Positions 1-8,476 of a DNA stretch of 64,000 nucleotides are shown here, in pieces. The position numbers were made by a program, and so were the translations under genes. Positions within the stretch are counted from its first letter, which is position 1. Every line of letters starts with the position of its first letter. The stretch covers positions 1,798,001-1,862,000 of the forward strand of contig NZ_CP049246.1 in the NCBI RefSeq assembly GCF_011046555.1. The letters are read 5' to 3'. The notes beneath the pieces were generated by a model that did not search any database, was not told the origin of the DNA, and was given only the letters and a program-made list of their open reading frames with translations. This DNA is from Sphingobacterium lactis. GTDB lineage: Bacteria; Bacteroidota; Bacteroidia; Sphingobacteriales; Sphingobacteriaceae.

Positions 1-459
1 CTGTCCCACCAAGATTTCCTCATCCTTGCCGATAACGAAATCCGCGTTGTTGCGGGAGAAGAAATGCTCGTCGGTATAGAATTCCTGACGCAACGCATAG
101 TTGACCAGGTCGCCAAAGCTGAACATCCAATCCGGATCCTGTTTGCGTGTGTTCAACGCAACGCCAAAACCGTTCTGAAGCAGGGTCGGTAATTTATCTT
201 TGATGACAAAGGCCTGAAAGTTTTCGCCGGGTTCCACACTGCGTAAATTGAAGTACGGAAAACCATCATTGCTCATGACGATCTCCGGCTCCGATACTGC
301 TAGATTGGCTTCCGCAATATTATCGATGAACTGTGCCACCCATCCGTTGTTCCGCTCTGCCAAAGGCACATCCAGCAAATTGTTGATAACGATTGTTTTC
401 TCTAGATCGCCCAATCTCCCGTTGCCCGCATTCGCGTCAAAAAAATGCAAATTACTCAT
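1..459 (-). CDS. Hypothetical protein, 3' part outside window
   Basis: Open frame on the minus strand from an ATG at 457-459 to the window edge, giving the first 153 residues with no stop. The peptide starts MSNLHFFDANAGNGRL and is acidic and soluble-looking, with no signal peptide or membrane segment. I do not recognise the family. It is divergent from the E1 gene and shares with it a 145-bp AT-rich spacer. The long uninterrupted frame and host-like codon use make a real gene likely; function unknown. Confidence 0.7.
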   Translation of the reverse strand, partial: MSNLHFFDANAGNGRLGDLEKTIVINNLLDVPLAERNNGWVAQFIDNIAEANLAVSEPEIVMSNDGFPYFNLRSVEPGENFQAFVIKDKLPTLLQNGFGVALNTRKQDPDWMFSFGDLVNYALRQEFYTDEHFFSRNNADFVIGKDEEILVGQ

Positions 460-576
460 AGATATTCTGAAAAATTTCGGCTAAATGTAATCAATATTGT
501 CTTAATGTTAAGAGTTTTATTTGAATTTGGTCGTATTAATAAGGGGGAAGGATGGCAAAAAGCTCGTTTATTTTGT

Positions 577-584
577 TATTTTTG
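577..584 (+). promoter_or_regulatory. -7 promoter element (TATTTTTG) for E1 gene
   Basis: TATTTTTG fits the Bacteroidota -7 consensus TAnnTTTG and lies 20 bp before the ATG at 605. No good -33 TTTG is visible. If used, transcription starts near 591, which rules out the longer in-frame start at 521. Confidence 0.45.
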
Positions 585-604
585 TTAAAAAAGAAAACAC
601 TTTA

Positions 605-3022
605 ATGTCAGAATTAAATACGACAAGACCAGTGCACTACAATTCAGCGAAAATAAGCTATGAGGAATTCCGCCAGGTACTCATTGAAGATTATAAACTA
701 GCCGTTCAAAGCCGTTATGTGAGCCTCTTGGGAAGGAAAGAAGTCCTGACCGGAAAGGCGAAGTTTGGAATCTTCGGAGATGGGAAGGAATTGGCCCAAA
801 TTGCGCTTTCGAAGGTTTTTAAACCTGGAGATTGGCGTTCCGGTTACTATAGAGACCAAACGCTAGCCTTTGCACTTGGCATAAGCAGTATCTATAATTT
901 TTTCTCGCAATTATATGCAAACCCCGACCTGGAGGCCGATACATCGTCCGGTGGCCGGCAGATGGTGGCGCACTTTGCCACACCTTTGCTGGATGAACAG
1001 GGCGAATGGCTCGATCAGACCCAACAGGTCAATTGCTTTTCGGATATTTCCACCACAGGTGGGCAGATGGCCCGAATCCTCGGTCTCGGACTCGCTTCCA
1101 AGCTGTACAGGGAAAATCCAAACCTCTCCCACAAAGCGCCATTCTCGAAAGAAGGGCAGGAAGTCGTGTACTGTACAATCGGGAATGCGGCAACATCCGA
1201 AGGTGTATTCTGGGAAACCGTCAATGCGGCAGGGGTAAAACAGATCCCTGTTGTCATCTCCATTTGGGATGACGGCTACGGCATCTCCGTGCCAAATGCG
1301 GTGCAGACCACAAAAGGCGATATCTCCAACCTCCTGCGCGGATTTCAGGAAGATGAATACGGGACGGGATTGGAGATCTTTAAGGTCAAAGGCTGGGATT
1401 ATGCTGGCCTGTGTGAAGTGTATGAGAAAGCGGCAGACTTCGCCAGAAACCATAGCAAACCATGCATCGTCCATGTTGTCGAGGTCACTCAACCGCAGGG
1501 GCACTCCACCTCAGGGTCGCACGAGCGGTATAAATCCGATGATCGCCTGGCTTGGGAAGTAGACTACGACTGCAATAAGAAAATGCGCGATTGGCTGCTG
1601 GAATCCGGAATGGCGGAGGAGCATGAGCTGGAAGCCATCGAGAACGAAGCGAAAGATTTTGTGCGCCAGGAGCAGAAACGCGCCTGGGCAGATTATAGAA
1701 AGACCTTACAGACAGACCTGGAAGGCGCGATAGCAAAGCTGGAAGCCATCAATCACCACGCCGTTGAAATTCCTTTGAAGACCTTACTCTCCATTACGGA
1801 GCCTTCACTGAAGGAGGTCTATGTGAATGTTCGACGCGTAATCCGTGAATTGCGGGGTGAGGATATTGCTGGCAAGGATGAGCTGATCGCTTGGTACAAG
1901 CAACAACGTGAGGTCAACTACGACCGTTTTAACGATAAACTTTTTGTGGATACGGCACATTCACCATTGTCGGTTCCCGTTGTGGCGGCGGCCTACGATG
2001 CCGATGCTGCAGTGGTCGACGGCAGGGAAGTGCTGAATGCCTGTTTCCGGGAGAATTTCCATAACGATGCGCGGCTCTTGGCATTTGGGGAGGACGTGGG
2101 TAAGATCGGTGATGTGAACCAAGGGTTTGCCGGTCTGCAGGAGGAATTCGGCGATCAGCGGGTATTCGATACGGGGATCCGGGAATCAGCGATTATCGGA
2201 AAGGGAATTGGCCTCGCCGTCCGTGGGTTCCGACCGATCGCAGAGATCCAATACCTGGATTACCTGATCTATGCCATGCCGGTATTGAGCGATGATCTGG
2301 CCAGTTTGAGCTACCGCACCAAGGGACGCCAAAAAGCGCCTTTGATCATCCGTACGCGAGGTCACCGATTGGAAGGAATCTGGCATTCCGGATCGCCTAT
2401 GTCGGTGCTATTGGGCGGATTGCGTGGGATACACCTCTGTGTACCGCGGAACATGACCCAGGCAGCAGGGATGTACAATACCCTGTTGAAATCCGACGAA
2501 CCCGCATTGGTTGTGGAATGCCTGAATGGGTATCGCTTGAAGGAAAAGATGCCGAATAATATCGCTGACTTTACCGTGCCAATCGGAAAGGCCGAAAAGC
2601 TGCGTGAAGGTAATGATGTAACCGTGGTATCCTATGGATCTACACTTCGCATCGTTCAGGAAGCAGCGCTCGAATTGGATAAATTGGGGATTACCATCGA
2701 GATTATCGATGCGCAGTGCCTGATGCCGTTCGATAGGGATCACATCTCCGTGGAATCCCTGAAGAAAACCAACCGCTTATTGGTTGTCGATGAAGATTTT
2801 CCGGGAGGCGCCTCAGCGTATATCACCCATGAAATATTGGAAAAACAGGGCGGATACTACCACCTGGATTCCCAACCCAAAACATTAACGGCAAAAGCCC
2901 ACCGTCCGCCTTATGGGTCGGATGGCGATTACTTCACGAAACCAGCGGTGGATGATGTAGTCGAAGCAGTCTATCAGATGATGGCAGATGCCAATCCAAC
3001 AAAATATCCTCCTTTGTACTAA
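605..3022 (+). CDS. Fused alpha/beta 2-oxoacid dehydrogenase E1 component
   Basis: 805-residue thiamine-diphosphate enzyme with the E1 alpha and beta chains in one polypeptide. It probably oxidatively decarboxylates branched-chain 2-oxoacids or pyruvate and passes the acyl group to a lipoyl E2. The alpha half covers about residues 20-400; the transketolase-like beta half begins near 480 and includes FGEDVG, the DTGIRE region and a C-terminal transketolase domain. The frame runs upstream to 521, but the ATG at 605 sits after the -7 element, so I use it. Fusions of this kind are common in Bacteroidota. The usual ThDP/Mg GDG motif reads GNAATSEG (193-200), with a DDGYG about 25 residues later. 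No E2 or E3 gene is nearby, so the substrate is not settled. Confidence 0.9.
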   Translation: MSELNTTRPVHYNSAKISYEEFRQVLIEDYKLAVQSRYVSLLGRKEVLTGKAKFGIFGDGKELAQIALSKVFKPGDWRSGYYRDQTLAFALGISSIYNFFSQLYANPDLEADTSSGGRQMVAHFATPLLDEQGEWLDQTQQVNCFSDISTTGGQMARILGLGLASKLYRENPNLSHKAPFSKEGQEVVYCTIGNAATSEGVFWETVNAAGVKQIPVVISIWDDGYGISVPNAVQTTKGDISNLLRGFQEDEYGTGLEIFKVKGWDYAGLCEVYEKAADFARNHSKPCIVHVVEVTQPQGHSTSGSHERYKSDDRLAWEVDYDCNKKMRDWLLESGMAEEHELEAIENEAKDFVRQEQKRAWADYRKTLQTDLEGAIAKLEAINHHAVEIPLKTLLSITEPSLKEVYVNVRRVIRELRGEDIAGKDELIAWYKQQREVNYDRFNDKLFVDTAHSPLSVPVVAAAYDADAAVVDGREVLNACFRENFHNDARLLAFGEDVGKIGDVNQGFAGLQEEFGDQRVFDTGIRESAIIGKGIGLAVRGFRPIAEIQYLDYLIYAMPVLSDDLASLSYRTKGRQKAPLIIRTRGHRLEGIWHSGSPMSVLLGGLRGIHLCVPRNMTQAAGMYNTLLKSDEPALVVECLNGYRLKEKMPNNIADFTVPIGKAEKLREGNDVTVVSYGSTLRIVQEAALELDKLGITIEIIDAQCLMPFDRDHISVESLKKTNRLLVVDEDFPGGASAYITHEILEKQGGYYHLDSQPKTLTAKAHRPPYGSDGDYFTKPAVDDVVEAVYQMMADANPTKYPPLY

Positions 3023-3033
3023 GGAGGATATTT
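3002..3033. terminator. Bidirectional hairpin between convergent genes
   Basis: AAATATCCTCC (3002-3012) and GGAGGATATTT (3023-3033) form a perfect 11-bp stem with a 10-nt loop. The 5' arm lies inside the last codons of the E1 gene. It separates the convergent E1 and ROK genes; the flanking A and T runs allow use on both strands. Confidence 0.75.
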
Positions 3034-3036
3034 CCT

Positions 3037-3900
3037 CTATTTTGTTTCAGAAAATAATGCTGCCGCACCGATGATGGCGGCCTGTTCCTGATATTTACCT
3101 ATCTGAATCCGATAATCCTGCAATAGGGAAGGGTCTGGGAATATTCTGTCCCAAGCTTTTGCTATATTTCCGCCAATAATAAAGAAGCGGCAATCATATT
3201 TTTGGCTGAAGAAGTGAAGGAAATCCAAGAGGTGTTGCTGATATTCCTGCAGCAGTTGCTGCACTTCTTTGGTGTCGCCATGTTGCTCCAGGATCTCGCG
3301 AAGTCCGCTCTCCTGGTAGCCCGATAATTCCTCAAAGCGACGCACGAACCAACGCGTTACGAGGTGCTCCTCAAAAATAGAGGTCTTGTACGGGGTATCC
3401 CACAGATCGGCATCAAAAGCTTTTTCGCCATTGTTCCATACCGCACTGCCCAATCCTGTACCCAAGGTAATGCCCAAAATGCGCTGTTCCTGCTCCAATC
3501 CGCAACCGAAGATCTCCCCCTGTAAAAATGCGGCGGCGTCGTTGATGTAACGGATGTCCAAGTGGCCCTTGCCGATCCCATCCAGTATCGGTTGGGTTAC
3601 CTGCATCTGGTAAATACTGTCGTACTTGGATTGCCCCTTCATCAAAGCAATTCCTTTTTCGTAGTCAAAAGGACCCGGTGCTGCTATACCTACCTGTAGT
3701 ACAGGTTCCTCTGTTTTTGCCAAACAGGCTTTCATGTTGGAGGTCCAATCAAGAAAAATCGATTTAGCATTTTCCGCGGAATTCACATGCGTCCGCGTAA
3801 CAGTATGTTCGAGGATCTGCCATGTGTTTTTTTCGACAATGGCGGAAGTGATATGGGTTCCGCCGATATCACAAGATAGGATATAGTTGCTAGTGTGCAT
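3037..3900 (-). CDS. ROK-family sugar kinase-like protein
   Basis: 287 residues counted from the ATG at 3898-3900; the frame is open to 3939 but that would extend deep into aroC. The N-terminus has the actin-like phosphate loop [13 protein letters not shown]. The middle has [11 protein letters not shown], matching the ROK catalytic Asp segment, followed by [15 protein letters not shown] proteins are usually hexose kinases or sugar-responsive regulators. There is no DNA-binding domain here, so kinase is favoured, for example of glucose or N-acetylmannosamine. The CxCGxxGC zinc motif of most ROK kinases is absent. The start overlaps the aroC stop by 11 bp, so it is probably the last, coupled gene of the aromatic operon although its role there is unclear. 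Confidence 0.75.
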   Translation of the reverse strand: MHTSNYILSCDIGGTHITSAIVEKNTWQILEHTVTRTHVNSAENAKSIFLDWTSNMKACLAKTEEPVLQVGIAAPGPFDYEKGIALMKGQSKYDSIYQMQVTQPILDGIGKGHLDIRYINDAAAFLQGEIFGCGLEQEQRILGITLGTGLGSAVWNNGEKAFDADLWDTPYKTSIFEEHLVTRWFVRRFEELSGYQESGLREILEQHGDTKEVQQLLQEYQQHLLDFLHFFSQKYDCRFFIIGGNIAKAWDRIFPDPSLLQDYRIQIGKYQEQAAIIGAAALFSETK

Positions 3901-4987
3901 GCGTTGAATAGGCCTTATACTTGAGTAAATGGTCAGCAATTACCAGTGCAGCCATGGCTTCAACGATAATTACCGCTCGGGGTACGACACAAGGGTCATG
4001 ACGTCCCTTTCCTGAAATGGTAGTTTCCTGGCCTTCTTCATTGATGGTATCCTGATCGCGCATAATCGTCGCGACAGGTTTGAAGGCTGTTTTGAAGGTA
4101 ATATCCATCCCATTGGAGATACCGCCCTGGATACCGCCCGAGAAATTGGTGATTGTGCTTATTTTGTCGCCATCCTTGACGAAAATATCATTGTGCTCAG
4201 ATCCTAACATCGTAGAACCATCAAACCCCGATCCATATTCAAAACCGTGTACAGCATTGATGCTCATCATGGCTTTCGCCAGGTCGGCATGTAGTTTGTC
4301 GAAGACGGGTTCGCCAAGGCCTACGGGCACATGGCGTATAATGGTGGATATCCTGCCACCGACCGTATCCCCATTCTTGCGGACTTGGTTGATGAAGGTT
4401 TCCATCTCCGCCGCCGTTGCCGGATCGGCACAGCGGACGATGTTCTGCTCTCTTGTTTCCAATAGGGCAGCCAGGTCCTTTGCATCCAGGTTGGGTGCTT
4501 CGATGGTACCCACGCCGGAAACATGTGCAAAGATCTCAATTCCGTGTTTCTTTAGGAACAATTTAGCCACTGCCCCCGCCGCAACACGCGCTGCTGTTTC
4601 CCGAGCTGATGAACGACCTCCACCGCGGTAATCACGGATACCGTATTTAACCTGATAGGTGTAGTCGGCATGGGAAGGACGGAATTTATCCTGAATGTGG
4701 GAATAGTCCTTGGACCGTTGGTCTTCATTCGGAATGATGATGGCAATGGGCGTTCCTGTCGATTTACCCTCGAAAGTACCAGAAAGAATCTGGGCGGTAT
4801 CACTTTCCTTGCGTTGGGTGGTAATCTTGGATTGACCGGGACGGCGCTTGTCCAATTCCGATTGGATAAACTCCTCGTCAATGTCAACCAAGGATGGACA
4901 ACCATCAATAATTACCCCTATAGCTTTTCCGTGTGATTCGCCGAAAGTACTAATCCTAAATAAATCTCCAAATGAATTTCCTGCCAT
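3890..4987 (-). CDS. aroC: Chorismate synthase
   Basis: 365 residues, a normal length for the family. It converts 5-enolpyruvylshikimate-3-phosphate to chorismate, the last shared step of aromatic biosynthesis, using reduced FMN without net redox change. Signature stretches visible are the N-terminal [14 protein letters not shown], a central [19 protein letters not shown] and a late [11 protein letters not shown]. Fourth gene of the pheA-DAHP synthase-aroA-aroC series; 63 bp separate it from aroA and it overlaps the ROK gene. No separate promoter is evident in the spacer beyond a near-consensus TATATTTA. Confidence 0.97.
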   Translation of the reverse strand: MAGNSFGDLFRISTFGESHGKAIGVIIDGCPSLVDIDEEFIQSELDKRRPGQSKITTQRKESDTAQILSGTFEGKSTGTPIAIIIPNEDQRSKDYSHIQDKFRPSHADYTYQVKYGIRDYRGGGRSSARETAARVAAGAVAKLFLKKHGIEIFAHVSGVGTIEAPNLDAKDLAALLETREQNIVRCADPATAAEMETFINQVRKNGDTVGGRISTIIRHVPVGLGEPVFDKLHADLAKAMMSINAVHGFEYGSGFDGSTMLGSEHNDIFVKDGDKISTITNFSGGIQGGISNGMDITFKTAFKPVATIMRDQDTINEEGQETTISGKGRHDPCVVPRAVIIVEAMAALVIADHLLKYKAYSTHAH

Positions 4988-5050
4988 AATCGATTATGCC
5001 GTAAATATATAAAAATTGCTACTAAATCCGCTTAGCTTACTAATAATTCT

Positions 5051-6298
5051 CTAATTTGCCTGTTCAAAGCCATGGTTTTCCAAGTGTTCGTAGAACATGG
5101 GGTATGATTTCTCCACCACCATCGGTTCCTCAATGGTCACCTGCTTGAACACCAACGCCAAAGGCGCAAATGCCATCGCCATGCGGTGATCTTCATAGGT
5201 AGCAATGGTGAGGTCTCCCGGATCCTGAACGTTCGCAGTTTTCAGGTGGTAGGTTTCCCCATCGGCAATCAGCTCCGCTCCGAACTTCGCGATTTCCGTC
5301 TGTAGGGCAAGGATTCGGTCGGTTTCCTTGATTTTCAGGGTTTCCAATCCAGTAAAGGATACATCGCGCTGCAGTGCTGCAGCCACAACAACCACCGTCT
5401 GCGCCAGGTCTGGACATTCCTTGAAGTCGAATACTGTTTTCGAACTTTGGTTGCCTGTTTTCCGCAGGTGCAGGCCGTCGGCTTCAAAACTGGATTCCAC
5501 ACCGAAGTGCGTCATGATCTCCACAATGGCCATATCGCCTTGCAGGCTGTGCTGTTTCAATCCCGGTAGGACGAGTTCGCCAGCCTCTGCCAAAGCAACC
5601 ATCGCATACCAATAGGAAGCGGCGCTCCAATCCGGTTCGACATAAATGGTGGTTTCCTTGTACGGTTGTTTCGCAATATGAATGCTGTTTTCCGTGAATT
5701 CGTAGGAAATTCCGCAATCCTGCAACATGGCGAGTGTCATCGTTACATAAGGTCTGGAGGTCAGCTCGCCCACGATATCGATATGCAAGCCTTTCTTCAG
5801 ATTGGCCGCGATCAGCAGGAGGGAGGAGATGTATTGACTGCTCACATTTCCCTGGATAGCAATGCGGTCCTTACCTTGGATCATGCCACCCTCGATCTGC
5901 AGGGGCGGGAAACCACTCTTCTTTTCGTAATGGATATCGGCACCCAAGTCCTTCAGGGCATCCACGAGGATCCCGATTGGGCGCTGTTGCATCCGTTCGG
6001 TACCGGTGAGGATGAAATTTCCCTTTTGCAGGTTGAGGTATGACGCCAGGAAACGCATAGCCGTTCCCGCCGGACCGATATCGATCGTAGTATAGCCTTC
6101 CGTAGGGGATGCCGCTTGCTGCAATGCTGCGGCAAGGGTTACGGTATCTGCGGCTTCGGACAGGTTTTCAACCTGTACGGCACCTTTGCTCAATGCGCTG
6201 ATAATAAGAGCACGGTTGCTCTCTGACTTGGAGCCAGTAAGTTGAACCGTGCCTTTGATTGTTTTTGAGGGATGCGTTAATACTAAGCTTTTCGCCAT
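5051..6298 (-). CDS. aroA: 3-phosphoshikimate 1-carboxyvinyltransferase (EPSP synthase)
   Basis: 415 residues. It transfers the enolpyruvyl group of PEP to shikimate-3-phosphate. Conserved segments are GSKSESNRAL near residue 24, GPAGTAMRFLAS near 75, and the C-terminal EDHRMAMAFA and KSYPMFYEHL. The start lies only 2 bp after the stop of the upstream DAHP synthase-chorismate mutase gene, so translation is probably coupled. Its product feeds the next gene, aroC. Confidence 0.97.
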   Translation of the reverse strand: MAKSLVLTHPSKTIKGTVQLTGSKSESNRALIISALSKGAVQVENLSEAADTVTLAAALQQAASPTEGYTTIDIGPAGTAMRFLASYLNLQKGNFILTGTERMQQRPIGILVDALKDLGADIHYEKKSGFPPLQIEGGMIQGKDRIAIQGNVSSQYISSLLLIAANLKKGLHIDIVGELTSRPYVTMTLAMLQDCGISYEFTENSIHIAKQPYKETTIYVEPDWSAASYWYAMVALAEAGELVLPGLKQHSLQGDMAIVEIMTHFGVESSFEADGLHLRKTGNQSSKTVFDFKECPDLAQTVVVVAAALQRDVSFTGLETLKIKETDRILALQTEIAKFGAELIADGETYHLKTANVQDPGDLTIATYEDHRMAMAFAPLALVFKQVTIEEPMVVEKSYPMFYEHLENHGFEQAN

Positions 6299-6300
6299 TA

Positions 6301-7407
6301 TTACGCCTCCGCTACAGGTTTAGTGTTCATGACCTCGTTCTGTCTGCGAATCGATTCGTTATGAAGTAATTCTAGGTATTTCGAAGTGAATTCTTCGCTC
6401 AGGTTCAACGCCTTACCCAATTGGATACGCTTCTGAACGATTTCATCCCAACGGTTGATCTGTAGGATCGTTACGTTGTTGTCTCTCTTGAATTCGCCGA
6501 TTTTCTCTGCGATCTTCATGCGGTCAGCGATTTGTTTGATGATCTGGTCATCCAACTTGTCGATCTGTCCACGCAATTCTGTCAATTTATCCTCGAAAGC
6601 TGGGTTGTCAGATTCCGGTTTACGGATGGATAGGGTATCCAATAGATCAGCCAGGGCAGCAGGCGTAACCTGTTGTTTTGCATCTGTCCAAGCTACTGAA
6701 GGATCAATATGTGATTCGATGATCAATCCCTGCATATCCATGTCCATCGCTTTTTGCGTTACGTAAGGGATCAATTCACGGTTACCGCAGATATGGCTCG
6801 GGTCGTTGATGATCGGTAATTCTGGTGCGATCGCTTTCAATTGGATGGCGATATCCCACATCGGTTCATTACGGAATGCTGTTTTCTCGAATGAAGAGAA
6901 TCCACGGTGGATAGCTGCCAATTTCTTGATTCCGGCACGGTTCACACGTTCCAAAGCACCGATCCATAAGGATAGGTCAGGGTTAACCGGGTTTTTGATC
7001 AATACAGGAACATCAACACCCTGAAGGGCATCTGCAATTTCCTGAACGGTGAAAGGGTTTGCCGTTGAACGGGCACCGATCCATAGGATATCAACTCCTG
7101 CGGCTAATGCTTCTTCCACATGTTTTGCTGTTGCAACCTCTGTTGCGGTCAATAGACCGGTTTCCTCTTTCGCACGCTTCATCCACTCCAAACCGATGCT
7201 GCCAATCCCTTCGAATTCTCCCGGGCGGGTACGTGGTTTCCAAATACCTGCACGTAGAACATTCACCTTACCTGTGTTGGCTAGTAAATGTGCAGTCGAT
7301 ACCAATTGCTCTTCAGTTTCAGCACTACAAGGTCCGGCAATGATTAATGGCTTATCTCCTGTGTCTAACCAAGATTTTAAAGGGAGAATGTCTAATGAAT
7401 GTTTCAT
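6301..7407 (-). CDS. Bifunctional DAHP synthase (class I beta) / chorismate mutase type II
   Basis: 368 residues. The N-terminal 270 or so form a KDO8P-synthase-like DAHP synthase that joins PEP and erythrose-4-phosphate: IAGPCSAETEEQ, RAGIWKPRTRPG and NDPSHICGNR are visible. A C-terminal AroQ-type chorismate mutase helical domain follows (about 275-365), starting LTELRGQIDKLDDQI. The enzyme thus catalyses the first step of the pathway and the branch step to prephenate, which the upstream pheA product then uses. Fusion to chorismate mutase often brings inhibition by prephenate or chorismate in such enzymes (family knowledge). Commonly named aroG or aroF in annotations. Confidence 0.95.
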   Translation of the reverse strand: MKHSLDILPLKSWLDTGDKPLIIAGPCSAETEEQLVSTAHLLANTGKVNVLRAGIWKPRTRPGEFEGIGSIGLEWMKRAKEETGLLTATEVATAKHVEEALAAGVDILWIGARSTANPFTVQEIADALQGVDVPVLIKNPVNPDLSLWIGALERVNRAGIKKLAAIHRGFSSFEKTAFRNEPMWDIAIQLKAIAPELPIINDPSHICGNRELIPYVTQKAMDMDMQGLIIESHIDPSVAWTDAKQQVTPAALADLLDTLSIRKPESDNPAFEDKLTELRGQIDKLDDQIIKQIADRMKIAEKIGEFKRDNNVTILQINRWDEIVQKRIQLGKALNLSEEFTSKYLELLHNESIRRQNEVMNTKPVAEA

Positions 7408-7444
7408 TTTATTAAAGTTAGATTGTTTACTTATTTATGTTGAT

Positions 7445-8275
7445 TTAGATCTTTTCGTTCTTGATGTATTCACCCATGATACTGAAGTTCACGGTGTGTT
7501 TCAATACTTTGCGGATGGCCGCGTCATAATCGGCCTGTTTCTTCCATTCCACGTCCACGTAGAAATCGTATTCATTCCTGCGGCCAACGACCGGCATGGA
7601 CTGGATCTTGCTGAGGTTGACGTTCTGTTCGGCAAAACATTGCAGCACTGAGGCCAATGCGCCGATGGAATGTGAGGTCTGGAAAGATAGGGACGCTTTG
7701 TTGGCATTCTTCTGCTCTTCCAATTCATTGGATAGGATCAGGAAGCGGGTCGAGTTCTTTTTGTTGGTTTCGATACGCTTTTCAAGAATGGTTAAACCGT
7801 ACAATTGCGCTGCTGCCTCGCTGGCAATGGCTGCGGTGTGGGTCAGCTTATCATCCAGGATCTTCTTCGCACATGCTGCCGTATCCATTCCTTCCTTTAC
7901 GATCCATTCTGGGTGATCACTCAGGAATTCATCACATTGGCGTATCGCGATCGGGTGGGATTCGACAAATTGAATATCCGCTAGTTTTACTCCCGGTAGA
8001 GCCAATAGATGCTGCTGTATGTTCAGGTGCACCTCGCCAATGATATGGAAGCGGTAATCCCGCAATAGGTTGTAATTTGGAAGGATACTCCCCGCAATGG
8101 AGTTTTCGATCGCCATAACCACGTAATCTGCCTTCCCTTGCTTCAACATCTCGCAGGTCTTCTTGAAGGAGTCACATTCAATGGTCTCAATCTCCCGGCC
8201 GAAATATTTATAGGCGGCTTCTTCGTGGAAGGAGGCTTTAACCCCTTGGATGGCAATGCGTACTTGATCGTTCAT
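7445..8275 (-). CDS. pheA: Prephenate dehydratase
   Basis: 276 residues, first structural gene after the attenuator. It turns prephenate into phenylpyruvate for phenylalanine. The catalytic part (about 5-185) ends with the TRF motif at 176-178. A C-terminal ACT domain (about 195-275) contains GALASVL (205-211) where Phe-sensitive enzymes have GALxxxL, but the second Phe-binding motif ESRP reads QSMP (225-228). There is no fused chorismate mutase, because that activity sits on the next gene. No tyrA or aromatic aminotransferase gene is present in the operon. The start codon lies 28 bp beyond the U-run of the attenuator terminator. Confidence 0.96.
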   Translation of the reverse strand: MNDQVRIAIQGVKASFHEEAAYKYFGREIETIECDSFKKTCEMLKQGKADYVVMAIENSIAGSILPNYNLLRDYRFHIIGEVHLNIQQHLLALPGVKLADIQFVESHPIAIRQCDEFLSDHPEWIVKEGMDTAACAKKILDDKLTHTAAIASEAAAQLYGLTILEKRIETNKKNSTRFLILSNELEEQKNANKASLSFQTSHSIGALASVLQCFAEQNVNLSKIQSMPVVGRRNEYDFYVDVEWKKQADYDAAIRKVLKHTVNFSIMGEYIKNEKI

Positions 8276-8303
8276 GTGTTGTGTTATACTGTGATAATGT
8301 CAT

Positions 8304-8373
8304 AAAAAAAGTCCCTAACTTTTCAGCAGGGACCTCTATATTTCTTTCGCAATAAGATATACTAGTCCCTGCT
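8304..8373 (-). promoter_or_regulatory. Transcription attenuator of the aromatic operon
   Basis: Three complementary segments follow the aromatic codons of the leader ORF (minus-strand order). Segment 1 is AGCAGGGAC (8373-8365), segment 2 GTCCCTGCT (8333-8325) and segment 3 AGGGAC (8316-8311), then seven U (8310-8304). Segments 1 and 2 pair perfectly over 9 bp (antiterminator). Segments 2 and 3 pair over 6 bp, extendable by G-U and A-U pairs, directly before the U-run (terminator). A ribosome reaching the leader stop codon, which abuts segment 1, would block 1:2 pairing and allow termination. A ribosome stalled on Phe, Tyr or Trp codons would leave segment 1 free to pair and let RNA polymerase go on to pheA. 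Confidence 0.9.
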
Positions 8374-8427
8374 CTTATTATAAAAATAAAAGAACCAAAA
8401 GTTTGTATATCCGTATTGATTGTTCAT
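8362..8427 (-). CDS. pheL: Aromatic leader peptide (21 aa)
   Basis: ATG at 8427 to TAG at 8362 on the minus strand. The peptide has Tyr at positions 5, 7, 14 and 16, Phe at 10, 12, 13 and 15, and Trp at 11, so 9 of 21 residues are aromatic, with an FWFFYFY run. It begins about 13 nt after the predicted transcription start and ends in segment 1 of the attenuator. Its composition fits a sensor of charged tRNA-Phe and tRNA-Tyr rather than a functional protein. The symbol pheL follows the name used for leader peptides of pheA operons. Confidence 0.9.
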   Translation of the reverse strand: MNNQYGYTNFWFFYFYNKSRD

Positions 8428-8445
8428 TTCCCGTTTATTTGTTGT

Positions 8446-8476
8446 CAAATATAGAGCTTCTTTAAATAAGTGCAAA
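8446..8476 (-). promoter_or_regulatory. Promoter of the pheA-aroC operon
   Basis: On the minus strand TTTG (8476-8473), a 19-bp spacer and TATATTTG (8453-8446) match the Bacteroidota consensus TTTG-N19-21-TAnnTTTG exactly. Predicted start near 8440, leaving a very short leader before the leader-peptide ATG at 8427. Confidence 0.85.

Noticed and set aside
521-604. N-terminal extension of the E1 protein starting at 521
   Set aside because: The likely -7 promoter element lies at 577-584, inside this extension, and the added peptide has no family resemblance.
911-1504. 197-codon minus-strand frame inside the E1 gene
   Set aside because: Antisense shadow of a well-recognised gene; the peptide has no recognisable features.
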